A DNA stretch of 64,000 nucleotides. It comes from an uncultured Sterolibacteriaceae bacterium (GTDB lineage: Bacteria > Pseudomonadota > Gammaproteobacteria > Burkholderiales > Rhodocyclaceae). This document shows positions 24,261 to 32,884 of this stretch, in pieces (position 1 is the stretch's first letter; each line of letters opens with the position of its first letter). The notes beneath the pieces were generated by a model, which saw nothing but the letters and a program-made list of their open reading frames with translations, had not been told where the DNA came from and searched no databases. The stretch spans positions 62,001 through 126,000 of the forward strand of contig CALARK010000020.1 in NCBI GenBank assembly GCA_937888595.1. Reading direction: 5' to 3'. Position numbers and translations under genes: made by a program.

Positions 24261-25018
24261 TGTGCCTCATCCTCGCCGCTTGGCACAGGCACCCGGACTA
24301 TCCGCTGGTGGTCGCCGCCAACCGCGACGAGTTCTACACGCGCCGTAGCGCAGGCGCCGACTTTTGGCGCGATCATCCCGGCGTTCTGGCCGGCCGGGAT
24401 CTCGAGGCCGGCGGCACCTGGCTTGGGATTTCGCGCAGCGGCCGGTTTGCCGCGCTGACCAACTACCGCGATCCGGCCCGGCAGCGGGCCGATGCGCCTT
24501 CACGTGGCCGGCTGGTCGCTGACTTCCTTACCGGCGACGTCGGCATCGACGACTATCTCGCCACCCTGCCTGCCGCCGACTACAACGGCTTCAACCTGTT
24601 GCTGAACGATGGCCGGCGCATGGTCGCCTTCAGCAATGTTTCCATGCAAGCCCATGAACTGGCGCCCGGTATCTACGGGCTCTCGAACGCCCTGCTCGAT
24701 ACGCCCTGGCCGAAAGTCGGCAGCGGCAAGACGGCCCTCGACGCCGCGCTGGCGGCCCTGCCGGACGAAACCGGGCTCTGGGGCCTGCTGCGCGACGACA
24801 CCATCCATCCCGATGCGGCCCTCCCCGCGACCGGGGTGACGCTCGAATGGGAGCGGCTGCTCTCGGCCGCCTTCATCCGCAGCCCCGCGTACGGCACGCG
24901 CTGCTCGACGGTCGTGAAAGTCGGCGCCGACGGGACGGCGAGCTTCGACGAGCGGACCTGGCTGCCTGGCGCCGTGGATGGCGCGCGGCGCCGCTGCCGC
25001 TTCGTGCTCAGCCGCTGA
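24260..25018 (+). CDS. NRDE (TANGO2-like) family protein
   Basis: A 252-residue protein of the NRDE/TANGO2 family, with the name-giving motif AANRDEFYTRR at about residues 20-30 followed by LAGRDLEAGGTWLGI and ALTNYRDP. Eukaryotic TANGO2 is linked to heme or lipid trafficking; the bacterial role is unclear. The GTG start at 24260 overlaps the ygfZ stop and begins at the conserved MCLI. Its 3' end overlaps the convergent L,D-transpeptidase by 11 bases. Three copies of the dispersed motif lie inside it (RRSAGADF, KVGSGKTA, KVGADGTA), the highest density in the window. Confidence 0.87.
   Translation: MCLILAAWHRHPDYPLVVAANRDEFYTRRSAGADFWRDHPGVLAGRDLEAGGTWLGISRSGRFAALTNYRDPARQRADAPSRGRLVADFLTGDVGIDDYLATLPAADYNGFNLLLNDGRRMVAFSNVSMQAHELAPGIYGLSNALLDTPWPKVGSGKTALDAALAALPDETGLWGLLRDDTIHPDAALPATGVTLEWERLLSAAFIRSPAYGTRCSTVVKVGADGTASFDERTWLPGAVDGARRRCRFVLSR
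24343..24364 (+). repeat. dispersed 22-bp motif, copy 8 (NRDE gene)
   Basis: Sense orientation, read R-R-S-A-G-A-D-F. Conserved ends and the right half GGCGCCGACTTTT; the left half is diverged. Confidence 0.6.
24713..24734 (-). repeat. dispersed 22-bp motif, copy 9 (NRDE gene, diverged)
   Basis: Antisense orientation, read K-V-G-S-G-K-T-A. The family itself favours WPKV-x-x-GK at this point, so part of the match could be protein conservation. Confidence 0.35.
24917..24938 (-). repeat. dispersed 22-bp motif, copy 10 (NRDE gene)
   Basis: Antisense orientation, read K-V-G-A-D-G-T-A near the C-terminus. One base from the intergenic consensus (GACGGG for GGCGGG). Confidence 0.7.
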
Positions 25019-25499
25019 TATCGACCCGCGTCAGCGGGGATACGAGGTCGAACAGTTCGATGATGTCGCGGTTGCGCATGCGGATGCAGCCGATCGATCC
25101 CGGCGTGCCCATCGGCACGGTATCGGGGCTACCGTGGATGTAGATGTAGCGGCGCATGGTATCGACGCATCCGAGGCGATTTCTGCCCGGTTCGCAGCCG
25201 GAGAGCCAGAGGATGCGGGTGAGGATCCAGTCACGGCCGGGAAATGCCGCTGCGAGTTCCGGCGTCCACAGTTCGCCGGTCGGCCGGCGGCGCACGAACA
25301 CGGTATTCGCCGTCGCGCCGGCACCGATTTTTGCGCGCACGAGATGGTGGCCGCGCGGCGTGCAGTAGCTGCCGTTCTGCTCCCCTGCCCCCTTCGCGGC
25401 CGTCGACACGGCGTAGCGCTTCACGAGCCGCCCGTCGTCGCCGAGCAGTTCCAGCGTCTGGTCGGGGATGCTCACGGCGATACGCATCAGGTCACTCAT
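25008..25499 (-). CDS. L,D-transpeptidase family protein (YkuD domain)
   Basis: A 163-residue protein formed almost entirely by a YkuD domain. The catalytic motif is HGSPDTVPMGTPGS followed by IGCIRMRNRDI, with the nucleophilic cysteine. It would cross-link peptidoglycan peptides or attach partners to them. No signal peptide is visible, which is usual for this small branch and leaves its location uncertain. Start choice: ATG 25499 (adjacent to the tadA stop), with 25502 (ATGA overlap) or 25487 equally possible. A motif-like copy at 25310-25331 encodes KIGAGATA, but KIGAG is also natural for this family. Confidence 0.85.
   Translation of the reverse strand: MSDLMRIAVSIPDQTLELLGDDGRLVKRYAVSTAAKGAGEQNGSYCTPRGHHLVRAKIGAGATANTVFVRRRPTGELWTPELAAAFPGRDWILTRILWLSGCEPGRNRLGCVDTMRRYIYIHGSPDTVPMGTPGSIGCIRMRNRDIIELFDLVSPLTRVDISG
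25310..25331 (+). repeat. dispersed 22-bp motif, copy 11 (L,D-transpeptidase gene)
   Basis: Antisense, CCGT-N12-GATTTT, with a T in place of the usual C in GAC. Because the encoded K-I-G-A-G is typical of the protein family, this copy is less certain. Confidence 0.4.
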
Positions 25500-25963
25500 C
25501 ATGCAACCGCGGTCTTCTGCCGGCGCGCCGCAAAAAAGTCCGACAGCAGCGTGCCGCATTCATCCGCACAGACGCCGCCGACGATCCCGGCATGGTGGTT
25601 GAGCCGCTCTTCGCCAAACAGGTCGATGACGCTGCCCGCTGCCCCCGTCTTGGGATCGCGCGCCCCGAACACGACGCGGGCGATGCGGGCGTGGAAGATG
25701 GCGCCGATGCACATCGCGCAGGGCTCGAGCGTGACGTAGAGTTCGCAGCCGGGCAGCCGGTAGTTGCCGAGCCGGGCCGCCGCGTCGCGCAGGGCCATCA
25801 CCTCCGCGTGGGCCGTCGGGTCATGCCGGCCGATCGGCTGGTTGCAGCCGCGGCCGATGATTTCACCCGCCCTCACCACCACCGCACCGACCGGCACCTC
25901 GCCGAGCGTCGCCGCCTCGCGGGCGAGGTCGAGCGCCACGGCCATGTAATCCTCGTCGGTCAT
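25499..25963 (-). CDS. tadA: tRNA adenosine(34) deaminase
   Basis: A 154-residue zinc deaminase that converts adenosine-34 of tRNA-Arg to inosine. The zinc and proton-shuttle motifs are HAEVMAL (H-A-E) and PCAMCIGA (P-C-x2-C). The ATG at 25963 overlaps the upstream DsbA-like stop by 4 bases. Essential in most bacteria. Confidence 0.95.
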   Translation of the reverse strand: MTDEDYMAVALDLAREAATLGEVPVGAVVVRAGEIIGRGCNQPIGRHDPTAHAEVMALRDAAARLGNYRLPGCELYVTLEPCAMCIGAIFHARIARVVFGARDPKTGAAGSVIDLFGEERLNHHAGIVGGVCADECGTLLSDFFAARRQKTAVA

Positions 25964-26610
25964 TGCAGGGCCCGGCGAATACCCTCGGCAAGAATGGCCG
26001 GATCCTCGGCACCGACGATGATGTGCTGGCCGGGCAGGATGAAGGTGGGCACCATGTTGATGCCCATCTGCTGGACTTCGGCCACCCGCTGCCGGACGAC
26101 GTCGGTATCCCGCTCGGAGGCGAGATAGTCAGCCACGGCCACCGCATCGTAGCCGCACTCCGCGGCACAGGCCGTCAGCAGGCCCTTGTCGCCGACGTAC
26201 TCGCCGCGCTGGAACTGCGCGACGAACAGCCGCTCGACGAGCGCGTCAATCCGGGCCGGATCGGGATTCACGGTCTGCACCCAGTGCAGCAGGCGATGGG
26301 CCTGCAGGGTATTGGCGCGCAGCGCGATCTTCTCGAAGGCATAGGTAATGCCATAGGGCTGGCCGGCGGCCCGCACCTTGTCGAACAGCGCATCGACCGC
26401 CGCCCGGCTGCCGAACTTCTTTTCGAGGAACGGCAGGTAGGGCTCGCCTTCGGGCGGCGTATCGGGGTTCAGGAAAAAAGGCCGCCAGACGGGGCGGCAG
26501 GTGAAATCCGGCTTCTCCTGCCGGATCATGGCGATGGCGGCGGCGAGGCGGCGGGTACCGATGAAGCACCAGGGACAGACGATGTCCGAAACGATTTCGA
26601 TGTTCAGCAT
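25960..26610 (-). CDS. DsbA family oxidoreductase (FrnE-like)
   Basis: A 216-residue cytoplasmic thioredoxin-fold protein with the active site CPWC at residues 12-15 and the family end MVPTFILPGQHIIVGAEDP. FrnE-like proteins act in disulfide exchange and oxidative-stress defence, and some relatives are polyketide or 2-hydroxychromene-2-carboxylate isomerases. The substrate is unknown. It overlaps tadA (ATGA), so the pair is probably co-transcribed. Confidence 0.88.
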   Translation of the reverse strand: MLNIEIVSDIVCPWCFIGTRRLAAAIAMIRQEKPDFTCRPVWRPFFLNPDTPPEGEPYLPFLEKKFGSRAAVDALFDKVRAAGQPYGITYAFEKIALRANTLQAHRLLHWVQTVNPDPARIDALVERLFVAQFQRGEYVGDKGLLTACAAECGYDAVAVADYLASERDTDVVRQRVAEVQQMGINMVPTFILPGQHIIVGAEDPAILAEGIRRALQ

Positions 26611-26644
26611 GGAGTGAGTCCTGTGAGGCGGAAACGGCAGGAGT

Positions 26645-27892
26645 TTAAGCCTCTTTGCCGATGGCGTTCGCCCAGGTCATGGCATCGATTTCGGCCCGCG
26701 TCAACTGGTCGAGCGTGACGTCGAGGCGGGCCAGCTGCACATTCAGGCAGGCGGTATCGCAGCACTCGACGCACTCCATCAGCCGCAGCAGTTCGCCGAG
26801 GCGCCCCGAACGTTCGAGCAATGCGCCGCGGATCGGATCGGCCAGGTGCAGCTCGTCGACGATGCGCGACATCGGGATGTCGAGGGCCACATCGAGCAGC
26901 GAGATCATGCCGGTCATGAAGGCCTGGTCGGTGAGGCCGGCGCTCGCGGCATCGCCGGCGGCGAGCAGTTCCATGAAACGCCCGCGGCAGGCCGCCATGG
27001 TCGACAGCGGATCGGGGAATCCCTGGCCGTCGCGGTGGGCGAACAACAGCAGCGACAGCCAGCGCTGCAGCTGGCGGCGCCCCATCAGCAGCACCGCCTG
27101 ATGGACCGAGCCGATGCGCGTGCGCATGCCCATCGCCACGGAATTGACGAGGCGCAGCAGGTTGTAGGTGAGCTTCGAGTCTTCCTTGAAGACCGCCTCG
27201 ATGCGGGCGACCTCGGCATCGCTGTAAAGCAGCTGCGACAGGCGCAGCATCTGCTGGCGGGCCGGATCGATGTGCCGCCCGCTCATCACCTCGGGGTGGG
27301 CGAAGTAATAGCCCTGGAAGTGATCGAAACCGAGCCGGCGGCATGTCTCGAACTGCTGCCGGGTTTCGACCTTCTCCGCCACCAGGGTGACGTTCAGCGG
27401 CCGCAACTGTTCGACCAGCTTGGCCAGCGATGCCTCGGGAACGTCGATCAGGTCGACCTTGACGTAGCTGACATAGGGCAGGATCGGCTGGAGGGCGGGC
27501 TCCAGGGCCGTGATGTCGTCCAGGGCGAGACGGTAGCCCTTCGCATGCAGCTGGCGGCAGCACTCGATCGCCTCTTCGTTGAATTGCGTCGTCTCGAGCA
27601 GTTCGAGGACGATGCGCTCCGAAGGCAGGATGTCGACGATGTCGCAGCTGAGCAGGGCCGGATCCAGGTTGATGAAGCCCAGCGCATCGCCGACGACGGC
27701 CTGGATGCCGAGCTCGCTGAAGGCCCGAGCGATCACCTGGAGCGTGGCGCGGTGGTCGTCGATGATGTGGGCCGCATTGACGTCGCCCGAGCGGAACAGC
27801 AATTCGTAGGCGTGGATGTCGCCATTGCAGTCGAGGATCGGCTGGCGCCCGAGGAAGAAATGGGTGGCGGCGGGTTCAGAAGATTTCGGCAA
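26645..27892 (-). CDS. EAL-HDOD signalling protein with degenerate EAL domain
   Basis: A 415-residue protein of the YuxH type: an N-terminal EAL-like domain (about 10-215) and a C-terminal HDOD domain (220-400). The EAL signature is replaced by YELLFRS and the DDFGTG loop by LDDITAL, so c-di-GMP hydrolysis is not expected; it may bind c-di-GMP or partner proteins. HDOD domains lack the HD catalytic pair and act in signalling. The start overlaps the GGDEF gene by 17 bases, placing it at the end of a four-gene operon with the GGDEF protein, CheC and a response regulator. Confidence 0.87.
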   Translation of the reverse strand: MPKSSEPAATHFFLGRQPILDCNGDIHAYELLFRSGDVNAAHIIDDHRATLQVIARAFSELGIQAVVGDALGFINLDPALLSCDIVDILPSERIVLELLETTQFNEEAIECCRQLHAKGYRLALDDITALEPALQPILPYVSYVKVDLIDVPEASLAKLVEQLRPLNVTLVAEKVETRQQFETCRRLGFDHFQGYYFAHPEVMSGRHIDPARQQMLRLSQLLYSDAEVARIEAVFKEDSKLTYNLLRLVNSVAMGMRTRIGSVHQAVLLMGRRQLQRWLSLLLFAHRDGQGFPDPLSTMAACRGRFMELLAAGDAASAGLTDQAFMTGMISLLDVALDIPMSRIVDELHLADPIRGALLERSGRLGELLRLMECVECCDTACLNVQLARLDVTLDQLTRAEIDAMTWANAIGKEA

Positions 27893-28892
27893 GATCCTCT
27901 CCGAAGGCGATGACCCGGTCGTAACCCTCGTGCCGGGTCAGGAACAGGGCCAGATTGAGACTCTGCATCAGTTCCTCGTATGTCCTCCCGTGCTGCGGGA
28001 AGGCCGACAGCCCGGCCGACAGGGCGGCGCTGCCCCAGCCCGCATCGCCATCGACCCGGATCGCGGCGTAACGACGCCGGACCTCATCGACCCAGCCGCG
28101 GACCGCTTCGATCGACATGCCGGGCAGGACCACGAGGAACTCGTCGCTGCCCAGGCGGCCGACACCCGCGCCCTGCGGCAGTGATGAGCGCAGGGTGGCT
28201 GCTGCGGCTTTCAGGGCGGCATCGCCGCTGGCGTGGCCGTAGCCTTCATTGATTTCCTTCAGCCGGTCGATGTCGACGACGGCCAGCACCAGCGACTCGC
28301 CGTTCGCCTCTACCCGGGCCAGTGCCGCCAAGCAGAATTCCTCGACATGACGGCGGTCGAGCACGCCGGTGAGCGGGTCGCAGGCGTGCATGGCCGCGAT
28401 TTCCTGCTGCAGGGTCCTGATTTCCTGGAGTTGTGCTTGCAGTTCCGCATTGCGTTGTTCGAGTTCTGCGGACTGTTCGCGCAGGCGGCGCTCGCGCAGC
28501 ATCGCGGTCGTCACATCCTGGATGTGGATGACGCAGGCGGGCATGCCGGCCATGTGAATCGGGGTGACATGGATCATCTGCCACAACCGGCGATCCTGCT
28601 TCCGATCGGAGGCATTGCGGTAAAGGGGCAGCGGCGGTGGATGCAGGGAGGGCGACACAAGACCGGCCAGACGGTGAGACAGGGCCATCGAGACGGCCGA
28701 ACCCAGCCGGGTCGCGGCGATCTCGGGGAAAATCTCGTCGAGATGCCGGCCGATGGCCTGTTCGCCGGGGATGCCGCCGAACTCCGCCATCCAGCCGTTC
28801 CAGACCAGCACGCCCCCGGTGGCATCGAGGACGATGACGCCCCCGGTAACGGCATCGAGTACGACTGAACGCAGACCGACGTTGATATCCAT
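27876..28892 (-). CDS. PAS-GGDEF protein with GSDEF active-site variant
   Basis: A 338-residue soluble protein: N-terminal PAS domain (about 10-130), a coiled coil (133-165) and a GGDEF domain (170-335). The signature reads RLGSDEF instead of GGDEF, while the metal and substrate segment VDIDRLKEINEGYGHASGD is intact. Serine in the second position may lower activity or abolish it, so it could be a weak cyclase or a GTP/c-di-GMP sensor. It lies directly after cheC, linking it to the same signalling operon. Confidence 0.85.
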   Translation of the reverse strand: MDINVGLRSVVLDAVTGGVIVLDATGGVLVWNGWMAEFGGIPGEQAIGRHLDEIFPEIAATRLGSAVSMALSHRLAGLVSPSLHPPPLPLYRNASDRKQDRRLWQMIHVTPIHMAGMPACVIHIQDVTTAMLRERRLREQSAELEQRNAELQAQLQEIRTLQQEIAAMHACDPLTGVLDRRHVEEFCLAALARVEANGESLVLAVVDIDRLKEINEGYGHASGDAALKAAAATLRSSLPQGAGVGRLGSDEFLVVLPGMSIEAVRGWVDEVRRRYAAIRVDGDAGWGSAALSAGLSAFPQHGRTYEELMQSLNLALFLTRHEGYDRVIAFGEDLAEIF

Positions 28893-29512
28893 CAGCCGAT
28901 ACCCTGCCGTGCGAGAAAACGGTCGATGCTGTCGAGCAGCGCATGCAGCGAAGTCACGCTGAGCAGGAACAGCATGTGGCCATCGATCGATTGCTTGCGA
29001 ATCCGCAGGTCGACTTGTACCAGCAGGATGACCGGCGCCTGTTCCTGGACTTCACCGAGCAGGTCGAGCGTCCTGCGCTCCGCATAGCGGTAGTGCGGCA
29101 GGGAGCCTTCGAAGGCGATGCCCAGCAGGTCGGCCAACGCACTGATGCAGGCGTTGAGGATGATGTTGCCGACTTCGCACATCGCCTCCTGCTCGAACTC
29201 GGACAGGTGCTCGGGGTCGACCATGCCATCGAGCATGTGGCTGACGATGACGAGGGCGTTCTTTTCCTGAAAGACCAGCATCGCCCGTGCATCGAAGGGG
29301 CCGTTGAAGTCCTGCGAGACGAGGCTCAGGCGATCCAGCTCGGAGGAAAACAGCCGGGCCCGCACTTCTTCGGGCTTCAGGAACAGGACCTGCGGCGCGG
29401 AAAGCTCGACCTCGTCGCGGACGATCTGGCTCAGGCTGGCCGCTGCCCTGCCGACGCCGATATTGAAGATTTCGGCGAGGGCATCGCGCTGCAGTTCGCC
29501 GACCTCATGCAT
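28892..29512 (-). CDS. CheC-type CheY phosphatase
   Basis: A 206-residue chemotaxis-type phosphatase. Both active-site helices are present: D-A-L-A-E-I-F-N (D/S-x3-E-x2-N) near the N-terminus and E-A-M-C-E-V-G-N in the middle, the two-site arrangement of CheC rather than one-site CheX. It should dephosphorylate the receiver protein encoded just upstream. I prefer the ATG at 29512 because GGAG lies 6 bases ahead; an ATG at 29524 is possible but its ribosome site is too close. The gene overlaps the response regulator by 8 bases. Confidence 0.85.
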   Translation of the reverse strand: MHEVGELQRDALAEIFNIGVGRAAASLSQIVRDEVELSAPQVLFLKPEEVRARLFSSELDRLSLVSQDFNGPFDARAMLVFQEKNALVIVSHMLDGMVDPEHLSEFEQEAMCEVGNIILNACISALADLLGIAFEGSLPHYRYAERRTLDLLGEVQEQAPVILLVQVDLRIRKQSIDGHMLFLLSVTSLHALLDSIDRFLARQGIG

Positions 29513-29897
29513 GGGCGACTCCATGCCCTTCGAAGAACGCGATCATGTCGGCGATCGATTTTTCACTGATCGGCTTGGGAATGAAATGCAATCCAGCCCG
29601 TTCGGCGCTCTGCCGCACGCTGTCCTGCACATTGGCGGTACAGAGGGCGATGGCGATTTCGGGATGCTTGAGACGCAGGCGCCCGGCTGCCTCGAGACCG
29701 CTCATGCCGGGCATATTGACGTCGAGGGTGATGAAATCGGGCGCTTCCGCCTCGACCATCGCGAGCGCCTCGTCACCGCTCGCTGCATCGACGCAGCGCC
29801 AGCCGGGACGCAGGTTGGACACGATGCCGCGGATCAGCATGCGTGAGGTGCGACTGTCGTCGACGATCAGCAGGAGGGGGCTAGCAGCCTCGGTCAT
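29505..29897 (-). CDS. single-domain response regulator
   Basis: A 130-residue stand-alone receiver of CheY type: acidic pocket LIVDDSRTSR, phospho-acceptor in FITLDVNMPGMSG, threonine in CTANVQD and lysine in IPKPIS. No output domain, so it works through protein contacts. As the first gene of an operon with cheC, a GGDEF protein and an EAL-HDOD protein, it most likely relays a signal into c-di-GMP control, with CheC as its off switch. Confidence 0.92.
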   Translation of the reverse strand: MTEAASPLLLIVDDSRTSRMLIRGIVSNLRPGWRCVDAASGDEALAMVEAEAPDFITLDVNMPGMSGLEAAGRLRLKHPEIAIALCTANVQDSVRQSAERAGLHFIPKPISEKSIADMIAFFEGHGVAHA

Positions 29898-29940
29898 GGC
29901 GAAATTCCCAAAGTCGCGATTTTAGCCTTTAGAAATAAAA

Positions 29941-29965
29941 AGGCGACCGGGGATACCGGTCGCCT
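29941..29965 (-). terminator. rho-independent terminator of ppdK
   Basis: A perfect 10-bp stem (AGGCGACCGG / CCGGTCGCCT) with a 5-base loop is followed on the minus strand by TTTTTATTT. It lies 22 bases after the ppdK stop and separates ppdK from the response-regulator operon. Confidence 0.9.
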
Positions 29966-29986
29966 GGCAGGATGTAGCGGAATCGA

Positions 29987-32785
29987 TCAGGCGTTCTTCG
30001 TCACCTGGGTGCCCTGGTCGGCCAGTGCCGCCTGCGCCGCCGCGAGGCGTGCGATCGGGACGCGCGGGCCGGAGCAGGAAACGTAGGTCAGGCCGATGCT
30101 GTGGCAGAAGGCGATCGAGCCGGGATGGCCGCCGTGCTCGCCGCAGATGCCGACCTTGAGCTCGGGATTGGTCTTGCGGCCCTCGGCCACGGCCAGCTTC
30201 ATCAGCTCACCGACGCCTTTCTGGTCGAGCACCTCGAAGGGGTTGTCGATGAGGATGCCCGCCTCGACGTAGCCCGGCAGGAACTTGTTCTCGGCATCCT
30301 CGCGCGAGAACGAGAACGTCGCCTGGGTCAGGTCGTTGGTGCCGAAGCTGAAGAACTGGGCCATCTCGGCCATGCGGCCGGCACGCAGGCAGGCGCGCAC
30401 GACTTCGAGCATGCTGCCGAACTTGAAGCCGACGTTGATGCCATGGGTCAGCTCGACCACCTTGTGGATGCGCTTGACGTAGCTGTGGATGCGCGTCAGT
30501 TCCTCGACGGTCGCCACCTGCGGCACCATGATCTCCGGGTAGACCTCGATGCCTTCCTTGGCGCACAGCGCCGCGGCTTCGAGGATCGCCTGGATCTGCA
30601 TCGAATACAGCTCGGGGATGGTGATGCCGAGGCGCACGCCGCGGTGGCCGAGCATCGGGTTGACCTCGGACAGGGCGCGTACCTTCTTGAGCGTGCGCTC
30701 CTTCTTGACGATCACGTCGTCTTCGAGGTGCGTGTCCTTGAAGTCTTCCATGCTGCCGGACAGCTTGTCGAGGCCGTCGGCGTACTGCTGGTATAGCTTC
30801 GGATTGAGCAGCTTGAGGGTCTCGGGCAGTTCCTCGAGCGCCTTGAGCGAATCGCGCAGGTGATGCAGGTGGGCGATCTCCAGTTCGAGCTGGGCAGCGG
30901 TCGGCAGGAACTCGTGCAAGGGCGGATCCATCAAGCGCACGGTAACCGGCAGGCCCTTCATGGCCTTGAAGATGGCCTTGAAGTCGGCGCGCTGGATCGG
31001 CAGCAGGCGGTCGATGGCGGCCTGGCGCTCCTCGCTGGTCTCGGCCAGGATCATTTCTTGCACGATCGGCAGGCGGTCGGTGGCGTTGAACATGCGCTCG
31101 GTGCGGCACAGGCCGATGCCCATGGCGCCGAAGCTGCGGGCACGCGCCGCGTCTTCCGGCGTGTCGGCGTTGGCCATCACCTTGAGGCGCGACACTTCAT
31201 CGGCCCACTTGAGCAGCGTGGCCATGTCCTCGTTGAACTCGGCCTGCACGGTCGGCACCTCGCCGGCATAGACGTGGCCGTTGCTGCCGTTGATGGTGAT
31301 CACGTCACCTTCGTGCAGTGTCGTCTCGCCGATGACCGCGCTGCGCTTGATGTCGTCGATGTGGATCGCCTCGCAGCCGGAGACGCAGGGCTTGCCCATG
31401 CCGCGGGCGACCACCGCCGCGTGCGAGGTCTTGCCGCCGCGCGCCGTCAGGATGCCCTGCGCCTGGAAGAAGCCGTGGATGTCCTCGGGCTTGGTCTCCT
31501 CGCGCAGCAGGATGATCTTCTCGCCCTTGAGGCCGAGGGTTTCCGCCGTGTCGGCATCGAAAACGATCTTGCCGGAAGCGGCGCCCGGCGAGGCCGGCAG
31601 ACCGACGGCCAGCGGCTTGCCCTTGAAGCTGGGCGACAGCTGCGGCACCAGCAGCTGCTCGAGCATGGCGGGCTCGATGCGCGTCAGCGCACGTTCGCGC
31701 GAGATCAGGCCTTCCTTGAACATCTCGACCGAGGTGCGCACCATCGCCTGGGCGTTCATCTTGCCGTTGCGGGTCTGCAGGCAGTAGAGCGTGCCGCGCT
31801 CGATGGTGAATTCGAAGTCCTGGACTTCCTTGTAGTGCGTCTCGAGCCGGTTATGGAGTTCGAGCAGCTGCTTGTAGATCTCCGGCATGTCCTGTTCCAT
31901 CTCGGCGATGGGCTTCGGGGTGCGGATGCCGGCCACCACGTCCTCGCCCTGGGCGTTGACGAGGTATTCGCCGTAGATCTGGTTCTCGCCGGTGCCGGGG
32001 TTGCGCGTGAAGCCAACGCCGGTGCCGGAGTCGTTGCCCATGTTGCCGAACACCATCGTGCAGATGTTGCAGGCGGTGCCGTTGGCCATCTCCCGGGTGA
32101 TCTTGAACTGCTTGCGGTAGTCGATGGCACGCTTGCCGTTCCAGGAGCGGAACACGGCGCCGATGGCGACCTCCAGCTGCTTGTAGGGATCTTCGGGGAA
32201 GGGCTTGCCGGTGTGCTCTTCGACGAGTTTGAGGAACTGGTCGGCGAGTTCGGACAGGGACTCTGCCTTCAGGTCGACGTCCTGCGAGACACCCACCTTG
32301 CGCTTCATCGCCAGCATCGCGTCGTCGAATGGCTTGTCCTCGAGACCCAGCGCGATCTTGGCGAACAGCTGGATGAAGCGGCGATAGGCGTCGTAGCCGA
32401 AGCGCGGGTTGTTGGTGAGCTTGATCAAGGCCTGCAGCGAGGTCTTGTTGAGGCCGAGGTTGAGGATGGTGTCCATCATGCCCGGCATCGACATCGAGGA
32501 GCCGGAGCGCACCGAAACGAGCAGCGGGTTGGCGTCGCCGCCGAACTGCTTGCCGGTCTTTTTCTCGAGATCCTTCATGTACTTGAGGATCTCGTCCCAA
32601 GCGCCTTTCGGCAGTTCGTCATGCTCCAGATAAGCGAGGCAGGCTTCGGTGGTGATGGTGAAACCCGGCGGCACGTTGAGGCCGATCTGGGTCATCTCGC
32701 AAAGGTTCGCGCCCTTGCCGCCCAACAGCATCTTGTTCTTGCCGTCGCCTTCCTCGAAGGCGTAGACGAATTTCTGCGCAGCCAT
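29987..32785 (-). CDS. ppdK: pyruvate, phosphate dikinase
   Basis: A 932-residue three-domain enzyme that interconverts pyruvate + ATP + Pi and phosphoenolpyruvate + AMP + PPi, usable for gluconeogenesis or PPi-linked glycolysis. The N-terminal ATP-grasp domain starts at GGKGANLCEMTQIGLNVPPG. The swivelling domain carries the phosphohistidine in GGKTSHAAVVARG (about 455-470). The C-terminal PEP/pyruvate barrel has GICGEHGGHPGS with the catalytic cysteine. A strong ribosome site (GGGAG, 7 bases) precedes the ATG, and a terminator follows. It is monocistronic and divergent from rdgC. Confidence 0.96.
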   Translation of the reverse strand: MAAQKFVYAFEEGDGKNKMLLGGKGANLCEMTQIGLNVPPGFTITTEACLAYLEHDELPKGAWDEILKYMKDLEKKTGKQFGGDANPLLVSVRSGSSMSMPGMMDTILNLGLNKTSLQALIKLTNNPRFGYDAYRRFIQLFAKIALGLEDKPFDDAMLAMKRKVGVSQDVDLKAESLSELADQFLKLVEEHTGKPFPEDPYKQLEVAIGAVFRSWNGKRAIDYRKQFKITREMANGTACNICTMVFGNMGNDSGTGVGFTRNPGTGENQIYGEYLVNAQGEDVVAGIRTPKPIAEMEQDMPEIYKQLLELHNRLETHYKEVQDFEFTIERGTLYCLQTRNGKMNAQAMVRTSVEMFKEGLISRERALTRIEPAMLEQLLVPQLSPSFKGKPLAVGLPASPGAASGKIVFDADTAETLGLKGEKIILLREETKPEDIHGFFQAQGILTARGGKTSHAAVVARGMGKPCVSGCEAIHIDDIKRSAVIGETTLHEGDVITINGSNGHVYAGEVPTVQAEFNEDMATLLKWADEVSRLKVMANADTPEDAARARSFGAMGIGLCRTERMFNATDRLPIVQEMILAETSEERQAAIDRLLPIQRADFKAIFKAMKGLPVTVRLMDPPLHEFLPTAAQLELEIAHLHHLRDSLKALEELPETLKLLNPKLYQQYADGLDKLSGSMEDFKDTHLEDDVIVKKERTLKKVRALSEVNPMLGHRGVRLGITIPELYSMQIQAILEAAALCAKEGIEVYPEIMVPQVATVEELTRIHSYVKRIHKVVELTHGINVGFKFGSMLEVVRACLRAGRMAEMAQFFSFGTNDLTQATFSFSREDAENKFLPGYVEAGILIDNPFEVLDQKGVGELMKLAVAEGRKTNPELKVGICGEHGGHPGSIAFCHSIGLTYVSCSGPRVPIARLAAAQAALADQGTQVTKNA

Positions 32786-32823
32786 GTCCAGCTCCCTTTC
32801 TTAATTAGAATGTAACCCTTTCA

Positions 32824-32838
32824 TGCTGCATAGCAGCA
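32824..32838. promoter_or_regulatory. palindrome between ppdK and rdgC
   Basis: TGCTGC-ATA-GCAGCA is a perfect 6-bp inverted repeat in the 99-base divergent promoter region, a possible regulator site. No known regulator consensus is claimed. Confidence 0.35.
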
Positions 32839-32884
32839 GAGCCCGATAAGATATCAAATCGCGGCCATTTTCGGGAGTTTTTGT

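Noticed and set aside
30975..30998. AAGTCGGCGCGCTGG in ppdK resembles the motif
   Set aside because: The encoded residues (RADFKA) are normal for pyruvate phosphate dikinase and the far end does not match.
30860..32815. Long open frame (651 codons) on the plus strand opposite ppdK
   Set aside because: A shadow of the high GC3 ppdK gene: no ribosome site, low-complexity His/Gln/Asp/Leu-rich protein and no recognisable family.
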